Part shown: piece after piece, positions 47,206 through 58,247 of the stretch
Layout of the letters: each line of letters opens with the position of its first letter
Numbering within the stretch: position 1 is the first letter of the stretch
Assembly (NCBI RefSeq): GCF_011075055.1
Contig: NC_058148.1
Coordinates: 248,001-312,000, forward strand
DNA length: 64,000 nucleotides
Direction: 5' to 3'
Origin: Mangifera indica
Taxonomy: Eukaryota; Streptophyta; Magnoliopsida; Sapindales; Anacardiaceae
Translations under genes and position numbers: made by a program
The notes under the pieces: model-generated
What the model saw: the letters and a program-made list of their open reading frames with translations, nothing else
Databases searched by the model: none
Told to the model about the DNA's origin: nothing

Positions 47206-47926
47206 CTATTCGATACAATGAAAATATAACTGTATCGCTAATCGTCGACGCATAGAGGTAGACCACTCTCGGGGAAAAACGTAGCTCCGTGTCAACGTCA
47301 AACACTCAAAAAATCGCAACATAAAAACGCCACAGTCACCAGAGCCCAACCCCTGCTGAGGGACATCCGACGCTCGATGTAAAGTGAGGGGATCACGTCG
47401 TGGAGTCCTCCTAGAAGCTGTCCAAAAAGTCGTCGCCTCTAATAACGCAGGAATAAAGGTCATGTACGGTCGCATGCGTTGCTCTAGAGTCCCTATATTC
47501 CCCGAATATGAAACATCTGAATCATACACCGTAATCGACCACTCACGAAAATCTATAACTCCGACGACCCAATGTGCGTTCTCGAAGTTTATAGGGATGA
47601 AAACCTATAAACAATGAGACATTTTAGTTACAATTCGTTGTCGTTAACCAATTGAATATAATAGAAATATATATAAACTCTACCTGATCGACCATCCTCC
47701 ATGGTTTGTACAACAATCTCAGGGTGTACGATGCATCAACCATCCTCGTGAAGAGCCCCGAAAACTCAAACTCTCCAATCAGTGTGGTCTGTCAACTCTT
47801 CCAAGCCATCTCAATATGGCCTTCGAAGAATGTGTGGGCAGTCGTCCAACGCTGTGAGATAGTCGACTGGTGATCGTTCTGCTGCCGACGTAATAAAGCC
47901 AAAAAGGAATCCACATGCTAAAATGG
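47206..47926 (-). pseudogene. Ulp1-type SUMO-peptidase domain carried by MULE-1
   Basis: Two exons. The 3' exon (47604-47206, acceptor tttatag) reads VFIPINFENAHWVVGVIDF, then VYDSDVSYSG, then DVPQQGLGSGDCGVFMLRFF. All four expected active-site features are there: His in AHWV, Asp in YDSD, Gln in PQQ, and Cys in GDCG. The upstream exon (47926-47694) reads HVDSFLALLRRQQNDHQSTI and YTLRLLYKPWRM with one TGA after EMAWKS. C48 peptidases process SUMO and remove it from targets. Transposon-borne versions may act on plant SUMO pathways, but no substrate is known. The exon holding the catalytic residues is open through its full 133 codons. Confidence 0.8.
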
Positions 47927-49798
47927 TATAAACAAGTTCACGTGTTAGTTATTAATAAATATATCTAGCTTTTTATCAAATTATATAGTATAGACAACTC
48001 ACATCGTCGGTCAACCATTCGCGCAACTCTACAACAAGCCTTCAGAAGCTGTCCGTTGACTTCGACCCGATGAAGTAGACATCATGTGAGTCGGAAGCCG
48101 CAGCGCTGGTGTACCATGTGAGGAAAGATTCCTCACGCTCAGAGGCAGAGGATGGAATGACCGTAGGTTGCCATTTCACCCTCCCTTTGAGTGGATTCGT
48201 ATACGGGGTGTGAACCAGCGGACCCTTCCAGACGATCCGGCCACGTGTTATACGAATCATCTGCATGATCCCAAAAAAATAATTAATTCATCATTCATCT
48301 TACGCAACAATTAGCATTAATCGATTTATCTTACCTTCTCCACGTATGCGGGAGGAGGTTTAGCTGGAGAATCTTGAAACACGGTCAAGTCCACCACGCG
48401 TGCTCCCTCGGCAGACTAGAAAATACAAATTTTGAACATCTCAATGACCAGTATATACAACTATTTATATACTAAGTATAATTAATATACCTCAATAGGG
48501 ATGACCTCAAAATCATCCTCCTGGAAGTCCTCCTCCTGTGAACCAATATCCACAATTTTTTTGGTCGAGCTCGGGATATCAGCAAGTAACCATAATCGCT
48601 CGTCCTGAAAGACAGTCAAAACATCATTAAATAAATAATATAATTGAAAAGACAGATCAATCAATGACAATTTAAAAATAAAGTTAACCTAAACTTTCGG
48701 GGAAGGTGTTCGGAGAGAACCCTCGATCGATGCAACAGAAGGACTAACCGGTGCGTCCTCCAGGCCACTACCCTAAGATATTAGTAATAATAACTTAATT
48801 AGTGACATTTCATATATAACAATATTATAATATAATAATGACATTTAACAATAAATATAAATTTGAAATATCATACGGACCTCGTGTGGGTGACGGGATG
48901 GTATTGCGGTATCAATAGGGGATGTCGGTGGGATATCCTCGTCCCTCTCCTGTGCGAATGTAATAATAGTTGTCAGAATAATAACACTGTAGACATTTTA
49001 TGTAAGTAATAAATTAAAAGTGATTTTACAATCTGAGCGACGGAGGCTGGATATGTACGCGTGACGATGTCCTCCAAACGAGTCATACGATCCTCTAATC
49101 GAGTCATCTGGGAAGAGACATCGTCACGTAATCGATCATCTGGGAAGAGATATCATCACGAAAACTCGATATCTCACGTAAAATCGTAGCACCCCAGTGT
49201 GCTAATGTAGCATCTAATGTAGAAAAACTGGGTGATACGAATGGGGGACATTGCTTGGTGGCATGATGGGTGGAATCGTCCTCTAGTCCAGGGTGGTCCT
49301 CCACTGCAGGATGGTCTGTCCGTGGACTCTGAACAACAGGGGAACATATCGACTGATCCATAACAGGATGCTGAATGGGCTCCTCATGTGTCTCAGAAGT
49401 CTCGACGGGTACATCTGAAGGGCCTGAGGATGGAGAAGCCCCGTTTGTAGTAGCGATCGAAACCGAAGAAGATGAGGAAGAATCAGCATCAGGTAAACCG
49501 GTGTACTCACGAATCTCAGCATACCACGGTAAACCCTCCTCGATCGATGATGGCTCAAGAGGGAATGTAACATCCTCCTAATGATGAAGATATATAAGTC
49601 AAAATAATTGTAACATATAATGAATTAATCGACTTATTAATTAACTAGTACATACCGGATCACCACTGAAAATACGCCTATATGAGTCTAACTAGGGACG
49701 TCTCGCGTACGCCACCTCAACATCCGGGGGGACGAATAGAGATCGACAAAGTCAATCCAATCGTGTAACGTCTCTAGAGTCTCGTATATCCAAAACTG
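47927..49798 (-). pseudogene. Linker exons of the MULE-1 DUF1985-Ulp1 gene
   Basis: Several short open blocks separated by GT-AG introns join the two domains. Reading leftward, the exon at 49798-49654 reads FWIYETLETLHDWIDFVDLY, then has a TAG. The block from 49577 reads EDVTFPLEPSSIEEGLPWY, then a Ser/Pro-rich low-complexity run, then TLDATLAHWGATILREISSF. Shorter blocks follow near 48750-48690 and 48605-48490 (VDIGSQEEDFQEDDFEVIP). The block at 48263-48003 is RGRIVWKGPLVHTPYTNP...SDSHDVYFIGSKS, with a TGA after TDSF. The exact exon list is not settled by eye. Confidence 0.55.
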
Positions 49799-49878
49799 TA
49801 ATATAATCATTTACGATGTAAATAAATCAATTTTTATTTTTGTCAATTAATATATATAAATGATAATATAAAACTTAC

Positions 49879-50607
49879 CTGAAATACGAACGAAAATTTG
49901 TAAAAATCGTATTTACAGATTTTTGACATCCGTCCAGAACAGACTCTCTCACTCGCCTGTGACATAGAATCGTATGTCATCTGCCACACAACAACGCCCC
50001 ACGGGTAGGAATTAAACCCGTCCAAATGATCAACTAACTGGAAGTAATCCGTGGACACCTTCTTTCGTCGATCATTCCCCAACAAAACAATGTGAAGAAT
50101 ATACAACAAGGCCATCTTGACAGCGTCAATATCGTCATCCCCCCATGGCCTCGACAAGAAAATACGCTCTAAGTCGTGATACTGCACCGTCGAAAAACCT
50201 CGAAAGTAAGTATCTCTGATCCTATGTCCGGAAGAGCGAGGCATATATGAAGAGACATCAGTCTGTCGACTAAACGATAGACCTGTCACTAGTGCAAACT
50301 CGAACAGACTAAATCTGACATCAACCCCACTAACCCTAAACCAAAACTCGTCTCTGGCAGAGGGTCGATGTAGCTGTCGGAGTAGAAACGCATAAACCAA
50401 CATCTCGGAGAATTTGATTTCGGGTAAACGAAGGAGATACCCGAAACATGTCCTCTCAAATAGTTGTAGCTGATTTGGGGTCAATGTAGTAGTAATCCGA
50501 GATAATGCGACACGCTGTGCACGACATATCGCCTCTGCCCGGAAGTGTCTGGTCTCGTCGGGGATTCGCAGCTCGCTGTCAACCCGTCTTCTTTTGCGAG
50601 AAATATC
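49879..50607 (-). pseudogene. DUF1985 domain exon of MULE-1
   Basis: One open 729-nt exon (acceptor ttgtctcag at its start, donor CAG|GTAAGT at its end). It reads DISRKRRRVDSELRIPDETR, RTCFGYLLRLPEIKFSEMLV, EFWFRVSGVDVRFSLFEFAL, VTGLSF and WGDDDIDAVKMALLYILHIV. This is the DUF1985 domain found next to Ulp1 peptidases in plant transposons; its job is unknown. A basic RKRRR near the start could be a nuclear signal. A short upstream ORF from 50637 (MSNKFFTLSQ) may be the first exon. The exon itself has no stop; the gene is called a pseudogene because of stops in later exons. Confidence 0.75.
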
Positions 50608-50768
50608 CTGAGACAATGTAAAAAATTTGTTAGACATGAGTAAAAACAAATATGTAAACAAATGTATATGTAGAAAAACATAAAAAGATGAAAAATACCA
50701 AATAATCAAAAAGAAAATGACAAAACTTAAAAAACAAGATTTAACCGCCTGATAACGGAATTGAAATT

Positions 50769-52560
50769 TGAATTCTGAAAATTGAAAATCCCTAAAATGG
50801 GAACAATCGAAAAATCTTTCGAAAATCTGAAAAATATGAGTCGATATATCTAAAAACGGTGAAATCTGAAAAAATGAAACTGAAATTCGAATTTTAAAAG
50901 TTGAAAAACCCTAGAATAGAAACAATCGAAAAATCCTTCGAAAATTTAGAAAATACGAGTCCATATCTCGTAAAAAGGTTAAATTCGAATAAACGAAATT
51001 GAAATTCGAATTCTAAAAGTTTAAATACCCTAGAATGGCAACAATCGAAAAATCCTTTGAAAATCTGAAAGATAAGAGTCCATATCTCGTAAAACGTTAA
51101 AATTTGAAAAAACAGAATTGAAATTCGAATTCTAAAAGTTGAAATACCCTAGAACGGAAACAATTAGAAAATCCTTCGAAAATCTGAAAAATACAAGTCC
51201 ATATCTCGTAAAACGGTTAAATTCGAAAAAACGAAATTGAAATTTGAATTCTAAAAGTTGAAAAACTCTAGAATGTGAACAATCGAAAAATCCTTCAGAA
51301 ATCTGAAAAATACGAGTCCATATCTCGTAAAACGATTAAATTCGAAAAAATGAAATTGAAATTCGAATTCTAAAAATTGAAAAACTCTAGAATGGGAACA
51401 ATCGAAAAATCCTTCAGAAATCTGGAAAATACGAGTCCATATCTCGTAAAACAGTTAAATTCGAAAAAATGAAACTGAAATTCCAATTTTAAAAGTTGAA
51501 ATAACCTAGAATGACAACAATCGAAAAATCCTTCGAAAATCTGAAAGATAAGAGTCCATATCTCGTAAAACGGTTAAATCCGAACAAACAGAATTGAAAT
51601 TCGAATTCTAAAAGTTGAAAAACCCTAGAATGGGAACAATAAAAAAATCCTTTGAAAATCTGAAAAATACGAGTCTATATCTCGTAAAACGATGAAATTT
51701 GAAAAAATAGAATTGAAATTCGAATTCTAAAAGTTGAAATACCCTAGAATGGCAACAATCGAAAAATCCTTTGAAAATCTGAAAAATACGAGTCCATATC
51801 TCGTAAAACGGTGAAATCCGAAAAAACGAAATTGAAATTCGAATTCTAAAAATTGAAAACCCTAGAACGGAAACAATCGAAAAATCCTTCAAAAATCTGA
51901 AAAATACGAGTCTATATCTTGTAAAACGGTTAAATTCGAAAAAACGAAATTGAAATTCGAATTCTAAAAGTTGAAAAACTCTAGAATGGGAACAATCGAA
52001 AAATTCTTCAGAAATCTGGAAAATACGAGTCCATATCTCATAAAACGGTTAAATTCGAAAAAATGAAACTGAAATTCCTATTTTAAAAGTTGAAATAACC
52101 TAGAATGGCAACAATCGAAAAATCCTTCAGAAATCTGAAAGATAAGAGTCCATATCTAGTAAAACGGTGAAATCTGAATAAACGAAATTGAAATTCGAAT
52201 TCTAAAAGTTGAAAAACCCTAAAATGGAAACAATCGAAAAATCCTTCGAAAATTTGAAAAATACAAGTCTATATCTCGTAAAACGATGAAATTCGAAAAA
52301 ACGAAATTGAAATTCGAATTCTAAAAGTTGAAAAACCCTAGAATGGGAACAATCGAAAAATCCTTCGAAAATCTAAAAAATACGAGTCCATATCTCGTAA
52401 AACGATGAAATTCGAAAAAACGGAATTGAAATTCGAATTCTAAAAGTTGAAAAACCCTAGAATGGAAACAATCGAAAAATCCTTCGGACATCTGAAAAAT
52501 ACGAGTCCATATCTCGTAAAACGATGAAATTCGAAAAAACGGATATAAAATTCGAAAACT
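50769..52560 (-). repeat. 119-bp tandem array, 15 units
   Basis: The phrase 'cgaattctaaaagttgaaa' (or a near variant) starts at 50769, 50888, 51007, 51126, 51245, 51364, 51483, 51602, 51721, 51840, 51958, 52077, 52196, 52315, 52434 and 52553. Every step is 119 bp except one of 118. Each unit also has 'acaatcgaaaaatccttc' and 'gagtccatatctcgtaaaac'. The array lies in the leader of the DUF1985-Ulp1 gene. Units are 80-95% alike by eye. Because 119 is not a multiple of three, ORFs across it are artefacts. Confidence 0.95.
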
Positions 52561-52619
52561 ACACAATCAAAAACCCTAGATAAGAAAAATCTCAATTTAC
52601 CCCCTCATGAAAACTAAAA

Positions 52620-53750
52620 CTCTAAAAGGTCCACTGTGTTCTAACGAATTTCCCCAGCTTCCCAATATTTTAAAAAAGCTACTTTACCCCCCTAAAAACA
52701 GCCAATCTTGGCTAAACGTGGAATGCACGATTTTGACGTGGTAAACACTGTTCCCACGTCGGACTGCCGATCTCTTCGACAGTCATTTTCGACCAAATTT
52801 TAGTCGTTTCAGCCTCCGATTTTCACATAAATCAAATCTACACGTTGTCTAACACAAAACCCCCCAATCAATTCAACAAAAACAACCAAGAATCAAAACA
52901 TTTTAAGCATTATTCAAACCGTAAACCCTAAAATTTCAAACCGAAAAATCTCAATCAAATCTCAATAATATGAGCAATAACTTGATCCAAACAAGATTAC
53001 GGGAGATATACTAACCTTCTTTGCCATTTGTAGGTGCCGGAAATCAAGAAAATCGACGAAAATCAGATCGCCCGTGGGATGAACGTGGTGACGTTAAAAT
53101 GTTTGAAATTTTGAGAGAAATGCACAGTAAATTCGCTAATATTAACGTGGGAAATAGGAAATTTTTTTCTGTGTTATATATATGGACATTTTCGTAATTT
53201 CGCCAAACTCGCGTTGACGTGATAAATTTCAAAAAAACCCCACGTGGGCTAAGGATCTCCCACGTCACCCCAATTGTTTTAAAAAGCTAAGTTACCCCCC
53301 TAAATTAGGTTGAACGTGGGATTATTGATTTTGACGTGGGAAACACTGTTCCCAGTCGGACTGCCAATCTCTTCGGCAGTCATTTTCGGCCAAATTTTGG
53401 TCGTTTTAGCCACCAATTTTCACATAAATCGAATCTACACGTTGTATAACACAAAACCCTTCAATTAATTCAACAAAAACAACCAAGAATCAAAACATTT
53501 TAAGCATTGTTCAAACCGTAAACCCTAAAATTTCAACCAAAAAATCTCAATCAAATCTCAGTAATATGAGCAATAACTTGATCTAAACAAGATTACGGGA
53601 GATGTGATAACATTATTTTCCATTTTCGATTGCCGGAAAGCAAGAAAATCGACGAAAATGACGTTCGCCGTGGGATTGTCGTGGGATGCGTTAAAAATTC
53701 AAATTTTCTTTGAATTGTACAGTGAAAATTTACTGTGTTTATATATGGGG
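52620..53750 (-). repeat. Duplicated promoter/leader module at the right end of MULE-1
   Basis: Two units with a period of about 598 bp: 'ctgttccca.gtcggactgcc' at 52748 and 53346. Both are followed by 'ttttcacataaatc.aatct', 'aacaaaaacaaccaagaatc' and 'gagcaataacttgatc.aaa', then 'agaaaatcgacgaaaat'. This mirrors the duplication at the left end, though the sequence is different. On the - strand the units would be promoter plus first leader exon of the DUF1985-Ulp1 gene. Confidence 0.7.
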
Positions 53751-53864
53751 GCATTTTCGTCATTTCACAAAACCTGGGCATTTTTGCTTAAACCTGAATT
53801 TTTTGGGCAATTTCGCTTAGACCCCTTTGATTTTGCCTAATTTTTAAAATTTCCCTATATTATA

Positions 53865-54710
53865 TATGCACACTCACCTTGGAGACCAAAAAGCGGACGG
53901 TTGAAATGATATCAGTGGACAGGCAGCTTATATCTCTCCTTATAACGTCCCTCCTTCTTCGGCGACAATGTATATTGCCTTCAACGTCGATGCTTCTGAT
54001 CTCTACTCTTCGACGACAAGGTCTGTTTCCTCCCATGTCCATGCTTGTCCAGATATATATATATATTAGGCTCTGAAACACACCGGAAATCGTCTCACAC
54101 TGTTACTAGAAAGTAGAAGACCATGTTAATAATATAATTACCAGAGTTTCGCACAAACAAATCTCTAAATAATATAAACACGCTTGCGAACGACTTTCAT
54201 AGGGTTGAATGAATCAACCCCAACGTAGTCCAATGAGAGTTCAAAGTAAACACACTGTCAATTCTCTCTACTCATCTTTCTCTGGAAACCGCGTGTGTAG
54301 AGAGTCATAAACATGTGGACAAAGAAAGGGTTGATTTTTCTTGCACATTTTGGTCAAAGGAAAATTTGTGGAGAGTACAAAGAAAGAATATACATTTGGT
54401 TTAATTGTCTTTCATATGCCTTGTACTTGGATCCTTAACACATCACCTTTATGCTTTTACAAGGAAACCGGAATCACTCAACTCAGATTTGTATACCGGT
54501 CAAATAATTGTTGAGCAAAGAGCTTTTACTTTCTAAAATGGAATCTTAAATAAGTTTAACTTGGACGATTTCAACCACTAGCTTCAAGGTTGTTTATCTG
54601 TCAAGCTAAAATCGAAAGATAAAATATTTAATTAACCATAATATTAAAACGTGTAAAATCAATAAAATAAATAATTATACTTAAAACTAATATAACAATT
54701 AAAAAAAATT
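53865..54710. other. Intergenic DNA right of MULE-1, no gene seen
   Basis: The first 220 bases have a less A/T-rich make-up and short ORFs on both strands (phrases 'cttcttcggcgaca', 'cttcgacgacaag') but no recognisable domain. The rest is A/T-rich. Confidence 0.4.
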
Positions 54711-55394
54711 GGCCAAAAGACTATTTTGTAACCAATATTTGGTGAAGAAACAAACACAAATCTTGAAGAGTTTAAAAATCCAAATACCCACTCAAAATTT
54801 AGTGTATTGTCATGCACTCAATAATTTTTTTTGTTAAATTAATAATAAAATTATTATTTTATTAATAATATTAAAATAAATAAAATTATATCTTATTTTT
54901 TTATCTAATTTGAAACACTAATAATTTTTTTTATAATAAAATGTTAAAAAATTCACTTTTTTTTCCTAAGATTTGATATTTTGAAATCCAACCAATTAAT
55001 CTAACAAACAACAATCTCTCTTTTTAATATTTCTCTCATAATAATTTTTTTTATAAAATGATACTCTTCAAACGAGATAATATTATCTAGATTTAGATAA
55101 CGAATAACGTCCCTAGATTTGGGATGATGGACATTCATTGTCTCCAAGAAAAGAGAAAGATGATGATTAAGATATTGGTAGGGTTTCAGATAAAAAATTG
55201 ATGATTGAAGAAACGAAGAAAAAATTAAAAAATATATATAACTTTTAAAAAAATTAAAATCTTAAAATAGAGATAGAGATTATAAATTTTTAAATTTTAA
55301 AAAAATAAAATTATTTTTTTAATAGCATTGTTAAAATAATAATTTTAACAGTTATTGTAGGTGTTTGAACTACTGTGATTATAGTCATTGGGCC
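54711..55394. mobile_element. Fold-back non-autonomous MULE, third copy
   Basis: Ends GGCCAAAAGACTATTTTG and, in reverse, GGCCCAATGACTATAATC. Inner arms pair through 'aataataaaattattatttt'. The centre is 'tctagatttagataacgaat'. Flanks do not form a TSD, so it is older than the other two. Confidence 0.55.
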
Positions 55395-55515
55395 TAAATA
55401 AACCAAAAAATTCCACTCCCTACCTTCTTTCTCTGCCTTCCAAAACTCTCTCTAATTTTCTCTCACTACAAGTACTCACTGTACCTTGCTTTTTTCCGTA
55501 CTCACTGGAGAGACC

Positions 55516-58247
55516 ATGGAGGTGACCGGTTCGGTGGAGGAATTGCTGAGCGAATGCGAGACTCCGGCGACACCGCCTGCGGATTGTTCCCAACTTCCGG
55601 TTAGTTCTTGAGCGCCTGGAAGATCCGAGTACACGGACTTAGGCTTGGATCTTCCTCGCAGATCTTCACAGACGTGTTAAAGACTTCAATCAACGCCTCG
55701 AGAACGATCATTTTCGCATTCAAGACGATCAGAATGAAGATCCGCTCCATTTTACTCCGTTTACAGTCGTCAAGTGTTTGTTTGCTGTTCGTTGACTTGG
55801 TTGGCTCTTTTGACTCGTTTGGAGCGATTGTTTGACTTGAACTGAGTTAGTTTGTGAGGGTTAAATGGATTCAAGAGAAATCAAGCCAAGATTCAAGATT
55901 CAAACAAAAGGGAAAGAGAAGTTTCGAGAAAAGAAAACAGAGAGAAAGAATACCATGTGAGATGGTTTTTCATTCACTTTTAGTTAACTAAACTCTTGTT
56001 GAGTTTACATCAGTTATACAAGATTGAGGTGCACGTGTACATAAACCAAAGTGTAAATGTCTAATGGATTTTACTTTTCTACCTATTACAATTAACCGCT
56101 ATACCTCTTCTAACAGTTTGAGTTTTTTTGTATGAGTTATTTGATGACTGTGAAATTTCTTTATTTATGAGTTTGAAATTTAGATGATATTCATTCATCA
56201 ATTTTTATTTTCTTAAATTTTATGAAATTTTTAATAAATCATATAAAGCTCCGGGTTAAGTATTTCAGAGAGCTTGCTTTGGCCTTTTTTTTTTCAAAGA
56301 AATTTCTGGTGAACATTTCCTTATTATTTGCGGACTTCATGAAAACATACAACCATATTCCTCTCAATGCTGATCTGAGAAAACTTTCACTAGAAGTTGA
56401 TTATCTACACATGTTGCATGCAATTTTTTTTTTTTTTTTGTTTACATATTTGTTTCAACTCATTAGACTGTTTGTGTCTGTATTCTCTGTTCCAGATGCT
56501 ATTAACCCTACAAATAGGTTGTTTATGATTGCATTCTTTTGAAGTCTTTGCATTTGAACTTAGTCCGGCATATAATTTGACTCGTCTGGTTTGTACCCTA
56601 TCAGAGAAGCTATAATGGAAGTCCTCAACACATTGAAGCTCTATCCATCGTGTGTATGTTATTGTGTGTGTGTGTGTGTGTGTGTTTGATAAGTGATATG
56701 ATTAATTGTCATTCTTGTATTTGTTGGACAAACTGTTATGTTAAATTCCACCTGATTGCTTCTATCTTTTTGTGCCATGTCTCCTCTAAGTTGACCATTC
56801 GAGGTGTCTTCCCTCTAGATTATACTGTAGGTGCATTTGATTATGTTGTTCTGTTTACTTTCAGGAAACAGCAAAATAATTAGCTTGGAAGTGTTGTATT
56901 AGTGTTTGGCATACTTTTTCTGATGTAGAACACAGATGGGGACCTGCAAGTTTCATTTTAGACTTGCTAATGTTCTTTTCGGTTATAAGTTATAGTTTGA
57001 GAATGCTGCAAGGTTTAAAGGCTTTGTTTATTTGTGTTTCTCTTCTGTTCTAGATGGGTAAAATGATCCTTATTTTTCTGACCTTTTTCCTCCACTTCTT
57101 GCTCCAGAATGTTGTTGTCTTTCCATCTAGGGCTGTGGCAATTGAGAATGATCTTAGATTACTCTCACCTTGCCTTGCAATTTTGATGAACATCTAACTA
57201 GACACCTACCCAGGCAATGGTTAACAAGTTTACCAATAAGTTATGATCCATCACACTCATAATTCAAAAGTTCACATCATTTAAGAAGTGATAGTATAAA
57301 ATAATAAAAACTTCGATGATAATAACCTATGCAGCTGGACTTTAATGTTGGCATGAAAAGGGTGTTGGAATCAATGAGAGCTCCATCTATTTCAGTAAGA
57401 GATGATTTAGCAGAGTAGAGTCATGTATTAGAAAAGTTTCCATATTGACATGTCTAATGCATTCAGAACTTATAGTTGTTATTACTACTATTCTCAGTCC
57501 TGGCTAGAATCATGGATCAGAGACATTTTCTCTTTCTTTTTGTTTTCAGAATGTTGTCTATTCTTGCTACATAACCACCTTTATATCCTGTTTTCCGTGT
57601 ACAGAAATGGTTAATCCTTCAGAAGATGTACTCACAGCAATGAAGCACCACATCAGTAAGATCAAATGGTAGAGCTTATAAAGAAGCTAAAGCCTCATGT
57701 GGTAGTTTCTGGGATCGATAACTTTGTGGCTGTTACCAGTTCAGCTTCTGTGCACCTCTTGGATGTTACACAACGAACTGGTTCTCGTCTTTGGTTGGAC
57801 ATCTCTGATCACTTTTAGCTGTCCAGCCTCTCAAGTTCCAATGGGGTCTTAAAATACTTTGCAGGAAATTCTCTACCTTCCCGTGTTACAATTGGATGCG
57901 GTCTTGTGAAAAATCAGGTATTTATTTGTCTTCATTTTAAGAAGAAAATTTCTATTTGTCCGATCCAATCGTGCAGCCGTATGATGAATTTCAAGATTCA
58001 TTCTCACAATTTGTCTTTCATCTTTTTAGTTCTGACAAGTAATTATCAACAAAATCCAGACACTTCGTTTCCAGTTTTATTCAGATTTAGAAGTAGCTTT
58101 TGTCATTTCAGAAGAGGCTATCTGTGCGGCCTTGTCCAAGACCGTGGAAGTTCTAGAAGGGAATTCTGCAGTGATAAATCAATACTATCACAGCTGTATT
58201 TTCCATGAGCTTCTGACTTTGAAGCGTGTGGATTGACATCCATATGC
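55516..58247 (+). pseudogene. MMT1: Methionine S-methyltransferase pseudogene
   Basis: The functional enzyme makes S-methylmethionine from methionine and S-adenosylmethionine in the cytosol, and is about 1,090 residues. Here only pieces remain. The N terminus starts at ATG 55516 (MEVTGSVEELLSECET), then, after a frameshift, VLERLEDPSTRT, a TAG, and WIFLADLHRRVKDFN. The C-terminal aminotransferase-like region keeps LKPHVVVSGIDNFVAVTSSA, GSRLWLDISDHF, a TAG, and LSSLSSSNGVLKYFAGN (57660-57917). It continues with SDLEVAFVISEEAICAALSK and QYYHSCIFHELLTLKRVD (58080-58228), then a TGA. Intron-like splice sites (AATCAG|GTATTT at 57917) survive, so it is not a processed copy. Most middle exons are missing or unrecognisable. 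It stops where MULE-3 begins. Confidence 0.7.
56662..56685. repeat. (GT)n microsatellite
   Basis: About 12 GT units inside the MMT pseudogene. Confidence 0.85.

Larger units (their letters stand above)
42247..53855 (+). mobile_element. MULE-1: 11.6-kb Mutator-like element with mudrA and DUF1985-Ulp1, perfect 9-bp TSD
   Basis: Terminal inverted repeats start GGGAAATTTTAAAAA on both strands and stay similar for about 27 bases. The flanking 9-bp duplication TATATTATA is perfect (42238-42246 and 53856-53864). Inside are mudrA on the + strand and a DUF1985-Ulp1 gene on the - strand, each starting near its own end and meeting in the middle at about 46850-47205. This matches the published KI-MULE type that carries Ulp1-like genes. 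The short terminal repeats contrast with the long ones of classic Mu. Both genes hold in-frame stops, so the copy is recently arrived but no longer intact. Confidence 0.9.

Noticed and set aside
49843..50709. First read as the plant mobile domain (aminotransferase-like) often found in MULEs
   Set aside because: The phrases around FWFRVSGVDVRFSLFEFAL and the fusion to Ulp1 fit DUF1985 better.
50769..52560. CRISPR-like look of the regular array
   Set aside because: Units are contiguous 119-bp tandem repeats with no unique spacers, in a plant transposon.
51608..52566. ORFs of 81-94 codons on the - strand across the 119-bp array
   Set aside because: The period is not a multiple of three, so frames rotate; the proteins are Phe/Ile-rich repeat translations.
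54702..55403. 9-bp TSD around the third fold-back element
   Set aside because: Flanks AAAAAAATT and TAAATAAAC do not match.
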